A stretch of 64,000 nucleotides of DNA from Allium sativum (GCA_030737875.1 CM060926.1:165241579-165305578); one strand, 5' to 3'; shown: positions 46,831 to 60,049, counted from the stretch's first letter. Numbers and translations: made by a program. The notes: generated by a model not told the origin, from the letters alone.

Positions 46831-47140
46831 AGAGTAGCATATCATTACAAATGATTCAAACTCACTAATCCGCATCTAAGACCATAAGTCTCATTACACC
46901 CAATCTACTTACTTTAACAATTGATGTTAAAGTGATAGAAACTCACCAAAACCAAGATTAGCAAACTTATGAAGTGGAATTAGTTGCTAACTATGAAGAT
47001 GGTGATGATTAGAGATTGATATGAGAGGGATTAACTTGCAACTTCCTTCTTAAATTAGTGGAGGCTCCTTCTAGGATTTAATTTGGCGGCATGAGGCCAC
47101 CATTTCTATTTTTAGTATGGATTAGGGTAGGTTTAGGGTG

Positions 47141-47149
47141 TATTTATAG
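47141..47149 (-). promoter_or_regulatory. TATA box, 5' LTR (element promoter)
   Basis: CTATAAATA on the minus strand, 486 bp inside the U3 end. It is the likely core promoter; transcription should start about 30 bp to the left. Confidence 0.78.
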
Positions 47150-47285
47150 ATTAGGAGAGTGTTTTAGGCCCTTAGATTAACCCTAGATTAGATTAGGTCC
47201 GTTAGATTTAGGAAATCTCTAGAACCCAGCCCAGCCCTAGCCAGAAAACCAGATCTGGTGCACCCAAGCCCCCTGGTTCGAGACG

Positions 47286-47360
47286 CCATGTCGACAGGCA
47301 AGTCGACAGGCAAGTCGACTCCCCCTGTCGACAGGCCTGTCGACAGCCCTGTCGACATGG
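47286..47360. promoter_or_regulatory. Six phased GTCGAC motifs in U3, 5' LTR
   Basis: Identical cluster to 38874-38948, with GTCGAC starting at 47290, 47302, 47314, 47327, 47339 and 47351, upstream of the element promoter. Confidence 0.8.
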
Positions 47361-47634
47361 TCAAGGCGGGAATTCTCCCGCCTGGCCCCGCTGGTTCTAA
47401 TTTGAAATCTGATTTTAAATTTCTAAATCTGTTTTTAACTTTGAATTTTCTGCAAACTTTTTTGGGCCATAACTGGGCCATACGGACTCCGATTCTCGAA
47501 AACTCGGACTCTATTTCGCGTATTTTTCCGAGACGAACGCAATAACGCAGCCCGTTACCCCCAATTCCCACATCTGAGATTATTTATCCTGTAATTAGTG
47601 AATTTTAGTATTAGCTAAAATTCGGGGTGTTACA

Positions 47635-47639
47635 CAAAC
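47635..47639. repeat. Target site duplication, right
   Basis: CAAAC, matching 35928-35932. Confidence 0.95.
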
Positions 47640-47902
47640 CATGTAGATTTACCAGTAATTCTGGTAAATACCGTTGGAAAACGATAATCAGAGTTCTTGG
47701 ATATCTAAAGTATACGTAGAGCTATGGTTTATAATAAACAAACTATCCTTCAATAGTGGAATGATGGAAATTGGATCACTGGATCACATGATACAAAGTC
47801 TACCAGTGGATATGTGTTCACATTAGGAAATGGAGCAACTTCATGGAAATCATTCAAACAGACTTGTATCGCTAGATCTACGATGGAATCAGAGTTTATT
47901 GG
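47640..47902 (+). pseudogene. Copia RNase H fragment after the gypsy insertion
   Basis: Continuation of the copia pol interrupted at 35932. [19 protein letters not shown] and the following [19 protein letters not shown], then MESEF (about 47760-47900), are the conserved RNase H segments of copia elements. The frame upstream has stops. It is cut after ESEFIG by the LTR starting at 47903. Confidence 0.88.
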
Positions 47903-50900
47903 TGTAACGACCCGAGACTTTTCGACTCTGAAAATCAACACACAACTGCCATGTTGACTATTCGAACATCGAAAATACCTGATCATTAATAGAAAGAAGT
48001 TAGAGAGTGAGAATAGATAAGATAGAAAATTAGAATAGAAGAAGAAGAAGGCCACTATAGAACAGAATCAGAGTAATACGAATCTCACAGCGGAACGAAT
48101 AAAATATAATAATAACATAACTTTGAAATAAAACTGTATATATATATACAATAACACTATCAGAGCACAACACTTACACCCAGCGGAAATAACAATATCT
48201 CTAAGATCCTGAAGCCTCCTGCTTCAAGCTCCTCCAAGTATATCTGTAAAGACCTGAACTACTTGACTACCCGTACCGATTTGGGCACCCAAGAGTTTAG
48301 GGAAAAACAAAACAAAATAAACTTTGGGTCAGTCATGGGACTAGTGTGAGTAAACTCAAATCATCGGTTTAACTTTTCAAAATCCTTTTCAAAAGAAAAG
48401 ATAATCGTAAGACCGGTCCACACATAAACATGGATGGCTTTTACCTTACGATAACCAAAAACAGTTTTTGGAAATCGATACTTTTCTGATATTATAGTAA
48501 TGTCTAATCACAAGTAATTAGAATCTAGCAGAACGCTTGCATCTCACGTTCCACATATAAAGTATACAAACAAAGCCGCAGGCGCTTATTGGAGATTGGA
48601 TTCCGACCTTGACAAGGTATGGGACCACCTGCCGATAGTGTATCTCTAGAGGCGAATACACTGGGTTCAACAAGAACATCTTGCAAGCCGGCCCTCACAT
48701 GACCGACCACTCATTTCGCTTGACTGTATCGAATGTATATCACCAATGGTTGGGAGCTACCCACCGTCTTCCCGAAAAGGGACAGCATCGATAATAGATA
48801 CAAGAATGAAATGGAATTTCTCTAGATAGGTGACATACACCCTAACGGGTGCGACCCACATAGCCATTATGCCTGCCCAATTTCTGTCATTTCCCGGTTG
48901 ATGAGGCTTGAGGTCATTACGTATTTCTTGAAACACTTTACCGTCATTCACTTTGAATGCCACATCGTCACACCCGCCAAATCACAAATTGATTTCCCCA
49001 AAAATACCACGGGTATAAAGCTAAGAGAAACGAATTTCTCCGCCATCAAACGTAAGTACGTTTGAAGAGATCAACTTACGCGATCCGTTAGATATACTCT
49101 GTCAGGCATTCGTCCATTCACGTCTGTCCTGGGACTTGACAAACCAAAGGCACTATTCTGTAAACAGGATAGCCCTTGCATAACTCCATCTTCAATTTTC
49201 TTCATCATATTTGATCGCAACGCTAACGTCTGTACATAGTGGTTTTCAGAAAATGAATCTGATCCCGGTCTCTCCGTATTGACGACGGAAAAATGGCCAA
49301 AAACTTCGATAGTCGGTGATTTAACTATCAAAGAAAAACAGGTGTGCAAACAACGATATTATTTCCAGATGGAAATTTATCGACCAATCATCATTCAACA
49401 TTTTCCTTTTAAATTCACTTATCATTGAATTATTCATTTCCCATTTCTAAATATTCGTAAATCCTTATTTTCTAGATTTAGAAAATATACTTTATAAATC
49501 ATTTGGAAAACATCACCACATTTACTTCCATTTCTTATTTCCTATATTATAAAACATTCCTGATCCTCACTTGGAAAACATTTCCAAAATTCTTCCTTTG
49601 ATTTAAACCGATGTTTAAATAAAACATCACTAAGCCAATTCAAATCATTTCACTCATTAGCTCAATTCACTTAACCAATCTTCACCACCGAACCTTACCC
49701 ATCCCTTAGTTAAAAACGAAGCCAATCAAGTTGGGGTATAATTACCTCTCAGACCTTAACTAAACAACATTTCTAACCTTGAAATAGACAAAGTTCAACC
49801 CATTAAAACTTCAACAAACTTCCTTTCGTAACTCTCATATTTAATTTACGAATCCATTTCCTTTACAGAAATCATTTTTATTACAACGATAGTGTTATAA
49901 TCTTATACTTCTGAAATAAAATATTTTAATTATAACTTTTCTCTACTAGTTTAAATAATAATTACTTTATTAAATAAATAAATAGATCTTGCTTTAAAAC
50001 CGAAAACAAAATAATACTTTCCCGAATTCGATATAATCGAATCCCAAATGATAATTCACTCTCGAATAATCACTATTCGATAAATCTCTTTCGAATAACC
50101 TATATTCGAATTTATTCTTCTTTACGTATTTTATTTAATCCCCTTGACATTTCAAATATCGAAATGGATTCTCGTTCCCTTGAAAACAACTCTAAATTTC
50201 CCAATTCCCTTCACCGTTGAATTCATAATCCCAATTTTCCACTGATAATTATGTTTTAGTTCATTTATAAACTTCGTTTGCAAATCACAACACTTGTTTC
50301 ATTTTTAAACAAGTTCTTTATTTCTTAACCACTCGGAAATCCCATTTTTATAAAATCCATTAAGTTTATATACATATCTTATTTCCAATATATATTTTGA
50401 AATTTCTCTTTGTTCATTCCAGTGTTTCTTATGGCGTTTAGTACACCATATAATAGGGATCAATATTATCCAAACACCCATAGTCAAATCACATCATATA
50501 TCACAATATATGAAAAACAATAAAATAAATGTTGAGGAATCCAGTTGGATCCCTCCGACCTGTTTCCCTGCATCCACAGATGTTAATCAACATGAATATG
50601 AAATATTCTGATAAATGGAATCAATATTTGTTTAACGATATGTGTCTATATCGTTATCTGTAATTTCAAACAATAAATCATCAATTCAACCAAACGATCA
50701 ACACACAGCACTCAACAATTTTTTTTATCAATACTAGATTATATTTATAAAAATATAATTTGAACAGAGTTAGTGAGTTTTACTCACCGTGGACGGTTAT
50801 TGTTAAATAACGATAATTGGTTATTGATTTGATTCAGGCATTTAATTTCATCATAAATACAACCGAGCTCTAATTCACTCCTGGTCAGTTCCATGGTGGA

Positions 50901-53616
50901 ATCCTCGTCGCTCTGATTCCAACAGATCCGTCCGTTCGAAGTTATGATAAGGTATGAGTGAAATATCACATTTATATGTTTATAAATTATTTAAATAAAA
51001 TAAAATAAAAACTCAATTTATTTCTACCTAGGGTCTTACCTATGTAACTCGGCCCATCTCTAATCTAAAAAGCACAAGCCCGCGTTGAATAGGATTCACT
51101 AATTAACATGTTATTTAATTTAACATTATACTTCACTTAAATTTGTTAAATTGTAGTTTGGGCCTAACTTTCAACAATCCGGCCAAAAGCCACTTTACCC
51201 TAAACCATCCATATCCTTGTACTTCCAAGATAAAACAACGCAGAACAAAAAAATTGATTTACCTTCCCAAATCCATTTTGCAACTCTCTGTTCCTTCTTC
51301 TAAATCCAAAGTCCTCCTCCCAAAACAATCACACTACCAACGTGACCCCCTTCTACTCTTTTATGTCTCCATCCTCACCCCATCGAGCTCGACAACTGCA
51401 GTTTCTGGCGGCTTCAGGGACCTCAACGAAACCACTGAACAAATCCTGTTCAAAGATCTCCGAGTCCTTGTAGGAAGGTACTGATTGAAATCACGTATGC
51501 TAATTCAAATTTTGTTTTAGCCATCGGTGTCTTGAATTCCTTGAATTACCAACCCTAGTTCACTCTGGTAGTAAACCACGAATAGAGAAAAAGAAAGGTG
51601 AGTTCTTCAATTTGTTTCGAGGATTTGAAATATGTTTTTCTGGATTTTTGTTGATGACTTCATCTGTTATGGGTTTTTATGAAGCCATTATCAAAGCTTT
51701 AGTAAAAGTTTGATTACGTTTTATGAAGAAATCAAAATGAGAAGCTGCTTATTTATAAATCGGAATTCCTTGGGGCGCAAGGGATAGACAATAGGATAGC
51801 TGATACTATGTTACGTGTTTTCTTTTCATACGTATTTTCTTGAATGTTGCACATGAGTTGTTCGATCAAATCAGGGTGTTTGTAGGTTCAGACCATATCA
51901 TGTGCTTTGTAAAGAAGGGACCTGCGAAGGCTCGTAGCTGATGGTGATGTAGTTCTTAGGACTATTGGCTACATTTAGCCATGTGTATGCGATTCTGATC
52001 AAAGATTTGGCTTCCCAGTTGTAAATTTAATATGAGAGGAAATCATATCGTAGCGGTCTATGTGATTGAAGAGAATATAAGCTGTGCAGAGTAATATCTA
52101 TTGATTTGGATTTGTCATGTTTGAGCATGACTTAGGTAGGCAGAAAAGGGGACAACTCCTCTTTTCTATTGTACGTTTGCAGGTATACAGTATAAAATGT
52201 GTACAGGGTTCTTGTATAATAGCATGTGTTGGTCAGTGATGCAAAAATACATTAGTGATGTGTACAGGGAATGCACATGTTTTGTTTTAATGAGTTCAGA
52301 ATGGGTTCATATTTATTTGTGATGATATGATTATATAATTTACATTTGTTGGATTCAAAGTTAGAAATTGCATTTGTATTTTCCAGCAAATCTCATATGA
52401 TCTACGGGTGTACTGGTTTTCCATGTCTAGTCTTCATCCTATCCGGATATCGCTAGTTATATCCTACATGTTTGTTCGGCCCCTTTCAACTATTTATAAC
52501 GTCCCTGTATTGCATGTCTGTTTCTAAGGTGAAAGCATCAATTTGATTATTATACATGCACGTGCGCAAGGCCTTCAAGTTCCCAAGCTTCTGAATTGTA
52601 ACACCCTTGTCTTCCTTTATTTATTAATTTATGGAAAGGTTGAACATGTTGGCTCCAAGGTGTACGTGAATGATCATACATAAATAATCAAACCTTTTAC
52701 TTCTTAGTTAAGTGATGTATCACCAACCGGTATCTACTAAACGAATGGATGCACGTACAAGTCTGGTGCATGGAGCAGCATATATAAATATTACAACAAA
52801 CAATTTTGTATTATATTTTTAGAGTACTTGTTGCGTAAAATATATTCCATTCATTTATAGACTATTATGGGCCGAAATGAAAATACAGCCGTGTCCAGCG
52901 AGGTGCCACGATCCCAAAAATATAATAATATAGGTTCGTTAACTTATACAGTGAAACCCCGAAATATTTATATAGGGTGCAAAATATTCCAAATAAAAAG
53001 TTGCATATTTAATTAATTAAAAATTTCAGTAAAATTCTAAAAATTAAATAAACACTATGTCTCAAAAATACCTTGTCTAAATTCGAATCCTGTATGCAGT
53101 TATTTCAAATAACTGTTACGGTCGATGAACGATTCTATAGCGACTATTTGAAAATTTGATTTAATCATAAATAAAAATCTTCGCAACGAAATCCCGATCT
53201 TTCTCTTCCACTAGAAAAATACACTTCACCAGCTTCGAACGTTTCTTGTTTCACAGAAATCCGAGTTAAAACAGGTTCTGTATACTCGTTTAAAGTTCGA
53301 ATCGCCAATTTACGAACTACCGCGTTATTTCAAGCTCGATTATAATTATATTATAATTATATGTTTCATCGTTGTTTCTTGAACAGATTCATTATTAAAA
53401 ATCGAATCTAAACTTACCCAAATATCTCATATTACCCAATTCACACAATATTGGGAATTCAGCTATATTTCGACCATTTCGCAAATAAATATATTATTCT
53501 ATTATTTATATTGATTAAATAAAAATATTATTTAATTCAAGTTATCGATATCGCCAAATCGATATTTAATAACTAAATAAAAAAATTATTTCACCGTAAA
53601 AATACGGGACATTACA
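47903..53616 (-). repeat. 5.7-kb LTR (family 1) inserted in copia RNase H
   Basis: Opens TGTAACGACCCGAG and ends CGGGACATTACA, followed by a polypurine tract. It is related throughout its left half to 5269-9100 (same blocks such as GTTGAGGAATCCAGTTGGAT and the AGTTAGTGAG segment) and at its right end to 10250-10777. The middle and U3 part (51480-53100) differs from that LTR. A TATA-like box lies near 51750. The frame at 51143-51484 has no recognised domain and lies in the C-rich leader. No gene is supported. Confidence 0.82.
51749..51760 (-). promoter_or_regulatory. TATA-like box of the 47903-53616 LTR
   Basis: ATTTATAAATAA on the minus strand, equivalent in position to 9877-9886 in the related LTR. 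Confidence 0.5.
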
Positions 53617-53630
53617 TTCTTCCCCCCTTA
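53617..53630 (-). other. Polypurine tract
   Basis: AAGGGGGGAAGAA on the minus strand, next to the LTR end TGTAATGTCCCG; preceded by CGAGGACGAAATT. Confidence 0.88.
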
Positions 53631-55085
53631 AAATAATTTCGTCCTCGAAATTGCTAAGGTAGAAGACCGACCTTATTAATTGGGTTAAAAATTATACGTT
53701 TACTTTTAACTTCAGTTTCAACTGAATTAATTTTTTCGATTAAATTATTAATTTATTTTCAATTAACGAAAATCTTCTAAAATTCTAAAAATTTCTAACA
53801 CCCGAAATTTTCAAATTTTTTTACCAACACCTCCTTTGTACCGGTCAATCGTTCAAACCCCAACTCGCCTCTCTAGGCCTTTCCCTTTCAAAAAGAAAAT
53901 CAAAAAGCCAAGCGGCTTGCCGATTCAGCGCATAAAACCCGATATGGAAATTTAAACATGTACCTTTGTGTCGGGCATATCATTATATCCTTGCACTTGC
54001 TTCTACTCAATACCTGCTGATCATATATCTATCTATACCAATCGATTTCCAATCAATCAAATCTCAAGTCCAATCAAACTAAATCTCGTTCTGATTCTCA
54101 ATCTTCAAATCCCATTACCAATTCTAACTCTTACTTACCAGTCCAATATACTTAACCACATTCATACCTCACCATCCAATTTTATTCGATATCGTTCTAT
54201 TTCAATTCAATTTCCAGTTAATTAGTTTCAATTCAATTCATTTTTGCTTCCACCAATTTTATTAATCATTTTTTAGTTCATATTATCTTCCTGGGGATTC
54301 TAAACAGTTCAGTTTTTCTAAAATAAATTATTCCTTTCCGGGATTCAAAACAACTTTCTTTTCCCAAAATAATTCGAAAACAAAATCTTTGGTAATATTC
54401 CGTCACTTACAACTTGGAAATGAACACTGATGATGTAGACAGTATCATCAGAGTTATTTCCCAGTTATCAAAGTGAGTTCAATACTATATCACTTATCAA
54501 AACCATATTTAAACACTTTCATTTGAAATCTTTTTCAAAATATCATTCACGCCACTTGTAAACAATTTAAAATCTCCCAGGATCTTAAAATTTTCTTATA
54601 CTTAACTCAAATCCCTCTATGAACACTTTTCCCAGTCTTTAGAATTTTAATTCCAATTCTGGTTTAATTCAGATTTAACTAATCTTCTTTTATATTATAC
54701 GAACTCGAATTGGTTATCTATATAACCATTTCAATTATAATCAACCAACACATCCAATATACTATAATACTCCAAATACTAATTATTCTTTATATCAAAA
54801 TATACTTTGAGTAAAATTGTCTCATTTACCCTCTTTTCAAAACATATCGTGTCGACCCATCGTATTCGAGTGTTTATAAAGTCCCTACCGATACAGTGGA
54901 TCAAACTGATCGATCAGAACCCATAAACAACTCAACCAATAAATCTCCACAATATAAAACAACTTTTTATAAAATCTACAAATACGTTCACTCATATATA
55001 TATACACTCAGACTCAATCTAGGGCATTACTAACCCCATCTCTACTGAGTCACGCCACAGAGCCAAGGTAATCACTTAACCTTCA

Positions 55086-55097
55086 GCTCTGATACCA
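55086..55097 (-). promoter_or_regulatory. Primer binding site for initiator tRNA-Met
   Basis: GCTCTGATACCA on the plus strand, one base before TGTAATGGGTCTAGG at 55099. Confidence 0.9.
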
Positions 55098-55098
55098 C

Positions 55099-55275
55099 TG
55101 TAATGGGTCTAGGATTTGCAACCATCAACCACTGGGCTAACCTCCCAGCATGGCACTACAGAGATACCTCAGAACTGCTTTTACGGCCAGCCTCTCGACT
55201 CGACCAACCCACATTGTCGGGAGATGTAGGGGTAAGAGTCTCCCGTTCGCCACCAAATGCGAAGCGAGAACCCCC
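55099..55275. other. Unassigned segment, possible LTR start
   Basis: Begins TGTAATGGGTC exactly where an LTR should start after the primer binding site, but does not resemble the LTR at 47903. It ends at the next LTR start (55276). It may be the beginning of the LTR that resumes at 61959. Confidence 0.35.
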
Positions 55276-56967
55276 TGTAACACCCCACCTCCGCCAGGGT
55301 GGCTCTTGCAAGCACTCTGACTTTGGAGGGGCGTTTGAATCAGGTAAACATGCATAATGATATATCAAGGCAGAACAAGAAGATATGTATATATGTTGAA
55401 GCGACGCGAACTTCCCCGGTCTCCGAAGAGATGAGAAAGAACGAATTACTGTGAGGACAAGACAAAATAGAACGCAAACGGAAGAACATTTCATTGTTAT
55501 TACAACAATTCCATCAGATACAAGAATATACAGAGTATAAATGAATAAATTACATTGGATACATATCAGAGATTACAATAATTTACATAACAGCGGAAAA
55601 TAATACAAAATACAACTGAAAGTGATACACGGATACAGAGCTTTCCGAGCATCGTTCCAGCTGTTAATCAGGACCCTGTGAATATAAATCTGCAAAACCA
55701 AACTACTAGCTGCCCGTGTGGAAAATAGGGGCACCCAGAGTTTAGGTTAAAACAATAAACTCCAGGTCAGTCATGGGACTGGTGTGAGAACTAAAACAGT
55801 TATTAATATTGGTTTTAAAGTTCGGTAAATCAAGGGACCACGCCGTATAACACGGAACGGGTTTCCTCCCAAGAATACCAGTGCATAAAACAAACAGCGC
55901 AATGCTAAATAAAGAAAAATGAAGCTGTTATAAGACCCAGGTCCCATCACACAATGCGACGCAAGCCGGAGGATAGGGTTTTCCCTTATAACAGCCAAAG
56001 CATGCTTGATACGTTTAAAACACATTATTTGATACTATAATAAGTGTATAGTGTCAAAACAATTTCAATCATAAATATCAATCATAGGCGGCATGGGTAC
56101 CATCTATCATGTCGCCATACTAGTTCTACAATTAAAACCGCAATACACGTATTGGAAATTGGATTCCGTCATGAGCCGAGGCAAGGGGCAAGCTCCTCTC
56201 CGCGTTCGAGACACTCTAGCAAATGCCTCAGGACCCCACTTTGATCCTTGGAATCGGCTGGGCCGGTCCTCTCTTACTTTTGAGGATTAGTTATTCCTGA
56301 ACACAAGTTTCCTGGTCCTTACAGACCTATATCCGAGGCGCCTCGTATCCAACAACCACACAGGTGAAAAGTATATAAATGTCAGGGCTGGTAGGTCACT
56401 GACACCACCCTAGCTAGAAAGAAACGTCGTGCTCTCCCAGCGGTCCGTCTCCCATTTTTGATTCATACCGAGGTGTGAGGCTCGCGAATTCACGTTATAC
56501 ACAAAGCTACGCCACACAGGCCGTGCTTTGATCATCAACCACAAGACTTTGCTTTTCAACAGAAGCCTTGATCATTTGCCACTTACGCATGCCACACTGG
56601 CAATTCACTCCATGCGACTGATGTCCATCGATATACAACCTCTGAGCTCGTACGTCTCATAGAAGGGCGTTAAGCAAGAGAATAAATTCTCCGCCACCAA
56701 ACAGATGTATATTTAATAGAGATCAATCAACACAGAATAAAATCCAATGTCAGACACACAATCCATTTACAAGTTCGTTCTGGGTCTGAACGAAACCGGA
56801 GGCACTTTCCTCGCATATCCATCGATCTCCAAGTACGTCTGGACGATCACCGACTGTTTCCCTCATCTCGGGTGTACAGCCCAATCAAGATCATCAGTAA
56901 TCACCCAAACGATGTGAAGACTTCCGGTCTTCAACCACCGTCTTCATCTTCGACATCTCGTCGAATC

Positions 56968-57008
56968 GGTTATTCAGAATGGGTATAACCCGGCCTTTCT
57001 GAATAACC
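56968..57008. other. Hairpin with compensated stem, copy 3
   Basis: GGTTATTC (56968-56975) pairs with GAATAACC (57001-57008) and extends inward by AGAA with TTCT. Relative to 11060 and 22485, two pairs have changed from A-T to G-C on both arms. Confidence 0.78.
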
Positions 57009-58409
57009 CACGTATATAATTAACAAATGTTACACAAACACAATGAACGCCTCATTCCAATTCAGAATATTCTTTTATTCACAAAATCACATTCTTAGGG
57101 AAAAGTTACATTAATTTTATCAAAGATAAATTCTTCTAAATTTATCCTATATTCTTCCTTTGGATATCATTTCAAACTAGTCGGGATTAACGAACCACGC
57201 CGAAGTAATTATTTATTTTATTTCCCAATCCCAACCTATATATCCCAGGGAGAAAACTGGTAATACTCCACATCTAACACCACGGTGTTATCGGTAAACT
57301 TAATTACCATTTCACGTTCAAATCTAATTAAAGATTTAACTATCGCTTTGGAGCAAAACTGGTGGTACTCCACTCTCGATCACTTTTCAAATTTGATAAT
57401 TAAAATTATCAATTCACCTTTTTAATCTAATTAAAGATTCATTAAAACTCCACTCAGTTTTAATCTTCTCAAAAATCAATATTTTGTCTTTAACTGGGTT
57501 AAAGAACCAATGTCTTCTAAAACACGATTCACGACAAACCCAAATCACATTTGATATTAAATACAAGGCTCTGAATAGAAAATGTATCGGCTTATATTCA
57601 ATATCAAATTCTGGAACCAACAAATATCGTATTGGAAATGATGATATAAAATATATCTTTCAAATTCCCATAACAATATCTGTATGGTCACGAAATCCAA
57701 CATCGAAATATTCCGAAGATAATTTCGATTCAACTCCAGTCCAATTCACGTATTGGAAATATTGATTATTTTCAAAATCACTTTCAAATTCAATTTATTT
57801 ATTTAAAAATAAATTGATTTTAATTCTAGTTCAAAACTAGTTCATTTCGATAAAAATCTATTTTTACCTATTCAAACGTGGAATTTTCCAGCCCAATTCT
57901 TTCCAATTCACATATTATAATTTTACACAAATTATAGATATTTTTAATGATTTTATCAAGGCCCGTACAGTCGATTTCCAACAACGGCCATCGAACTGCA
58001 CTTACAGCGACCTTTTTCGAATTTGATTTGGACATAATTCCAAATCCAACCGTTAGATTTCAAATTTCTAATATTCATTGGAAAGCTCTTTTCGATACGA
58101 ACCCAACGGTTCCAGTTTTAGGAGAATCCGACGGTCGGATCTCCCGCAATGTCCGTTTGAAATAAATGGTCGAAATTCACGAACTACCGCGGCGCGGCGC
58201 GTTCTATTCAGGCCATTATATTATATATATAATATATATAATATATATTTCGTCGATTTCTATTTAAAACGAATTTTATAAATCGTTTTAAATTCGTTTC
58301 TAAAACAATTCAACTTCTATATTCAATTCAAATCAAAATTGAATTCTTCTTTATAAATTCGTTTTAAAATTCATTTCTATTCAATTCAAATTTTAATTCA
58401 ATTTGAATT

Positions 58410-58770
58410 CATTTCAATTCACTTTCAATTCAATTCGAAATCGTTTTCAATTCAATTCATTTCGAAATCGTTTTCAATTCAATTTATTTCGAAATCGTTT
58501 TCAATTCAATTCATTTCGAAATCGTTTTCAATTCAATTCATTTCGAAATCGTTTTCAATTCAATTCATTTCGAAATCGTTTTCAATTCAATTCATTTCGA
58601 AATCGTTTTCAATTCAATTCATTTCGAAATCGTTTTCAATTCAATTTATTTCGAAATCGTTTTCAATTCAATTCATTTCGAAATCGTTTTCAATTCAATT
58701 CATTTCGAAATCGTTTTCAATTCAATTCATTTCGAAATCGTTTTCAATTCAATTCATTTCGAAATCGTTC
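58410..58770. repeat. 27-bp minisatellite
   Basis: Thirteen CGAAATCGTT words at exact 27-bp spacing (58436 to 58760). Most units hold the palindrome ATTTCGAAAT. Because 27 is a multiple of three it reads as a repeated nine-residue frame (159 codons, 58403-58882), but this is not a gene. The related LTRs lack the expansion. Confidence 0.95.
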
Positions 58771-60049
58771 AAATCGATATAAATATCGTTCACGTCAAAA
58801 TGGCGCAAAACTAATCAACACGGCTTTATATTTTTCACAACTTCTTTATTTTATTCAACAAATGACTAATCTCAACACATGAGTACTGTCAACACATCAC
58901 TATTCTTGTTATGTAAAATATTTTATAAAACTATGGTATCTATCGTTTGATTTTAAATTAGACTTCTACTGGGAAGTAGTTCTAATTTTAAATGTGATAA
59001 AGATGTAAATTTTATTATATAAAATATTTCACTCAACACATGAACATCGTCAACACATGACTATTTTTATATTCAACTCATGAATTTTCTTTTATAATAT
59101 TCCTTATTTTCCCGATTGGAATGAGGCCCAATCAATCACCATATAACGTTAATTATATGGATTCCATACAACACATGTATATTATAGCACTGAAAAATAA
59201 TCAACCATCAACCAAAGTGCACTACACTGTATAAGCATCAAATATAGATATCTAACGCTTATAACAGCCCGTCAATCAATCGATCGACGTATTTAATCAA
59301 TCAGGATGAGTGAACTATAAATTTCATCCCAACACCCGTGTGGGGTTTCAAACAATCAAACACAGATTTTATTTGTGCAGTTGGGCGATGTGTAAAATTT
59401 ATCGACCCAATCAATATCAGTCAAATCAGTGTATATAAACAAATCGGCCGATTTGTTTATAAATATTTATTTATTCACTTTCACGTTAAAAATTATATTT
59501 TTAACGATAAAACAATTTATTTTAACACTTGTATTTCTATTCAGTTCATTTATTCAATAAAAATGATATTTTTATTTTTCTAACATATTTTAGAAAATTT
59601 CGGCAGCATAACGGCACGATACTAGAAACGGGACAAGGCCTAGCCTTATCCCCGGTCTAGTGAAGGCCCACGCCATTCACACATCATCAAATCACTTTCG
59701 TTATGCAAACCACAAAGTTTGGAGTAAGAGTCTAACCTAGCCTTACTCCTTCACCTTATAACGGCGCACGTCTAATCCTAACCCATTTTTCGATTCGATT
59801 TTCCACACCACAAACCACATTCAAACCAATATCGCAATCAATCACCAAATAGTCAAACAAACAAGTCCATGGTCTGTGGACGATTGTGCCGGGTGCTACT
59901 AAACACCGTCTGCATCCTAGTATATATATATATAACTAGAAATTTAAATTGAAGAGTGAGAAGTTCTCACTGATAGCTATCCAACTTCACGACACTTCAT
60001 TTAGAAAAATCTTCTTCGTTATCCCATCTTCGTCATCTTCGTTGCCCGT

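Larger units (their letters stand above)
35933..47634 (-). mobile_element. Young Ty3/gypsy Del/Tekay chromovirus element
   Basis: An 11.7-kb element with two near-identical LTRs, a perfect CAAAC target duplication, an initiator tRNA-Met primer binding site next to the right (5') LTR, a polypurine tract next to the left (3') LTR, and a gag-pol frame on the minus strand. Domain order (gag, protease, RT, RNase H, integrase, chromodomain) defines gypsy chromoviruses. The chromodomain and long LTRs fit Del/Tekay. By eye the LTRs differ at about 16 positions plus three indels in 3.27 kb (about 0.5%), so the insertion is recent. One in-frame stop and a displaced gag start make this copy probably non-autonomous. 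Confidence 0.95.
44363..47634 (-). repeat. 5' LTR of the gypsy element
   Basis: 3,272 bp, same termini as the other LTR. The 18-bp length difference is explained by one missing 20-bp repeat unit and two 1-bp insertions. It drives minus-strand transcription, and its inner end at 44363 lies 2 bases from the primer binding site. Confidence 0.95.
32395..47902 (+). mobile_element. Decayed Ty1/copia retrotransposon, split by a gypsy element
   Basis: Plus-strand order is LTR (32395), gag remnant (33600), integrase remnants (33890-34620), RT (35081-35932), and RNase H after the gypsy insertion (47635-47902). The order integrase before RT defines the copia superfamily. Frameshifts and stops are frequent, so it is dead. 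Its RNase H is cut at 47903 by another LTR, and its 3' LTR is not in the window. Confidence 0.88.
53617..55098 (-). other. Non-coding internal region of a long-LTR element
   Basis: 1.48 kb with a polypurine tract at the left end and a primer binding site at the right. No gag or pol motif is present. The frame at 53968-54225 is unsupported. An 8-bp hairpin CTGATGAT with ATCATCAG lies near 54427. The last 100 bp match 5170-5268. Confidence 0.78.

Noticed and set aside
51143..51484. 113-codon plus-strand frame, followed by a GTGAGT near 51599 resembling a splice donor
   Set aside because: It lies in the C-rich leader block also present near 9110-9600 in the related LTR, without frame conservation; I see no evidence of a captured gene.
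58403..58882. 159-codon frame with a nine-residue repeat rich in F, N and R
   Set aside because: It is the 27-bp minisatellite read in frame; unit length is divisible by three, so the frame stays open by arithmetic.
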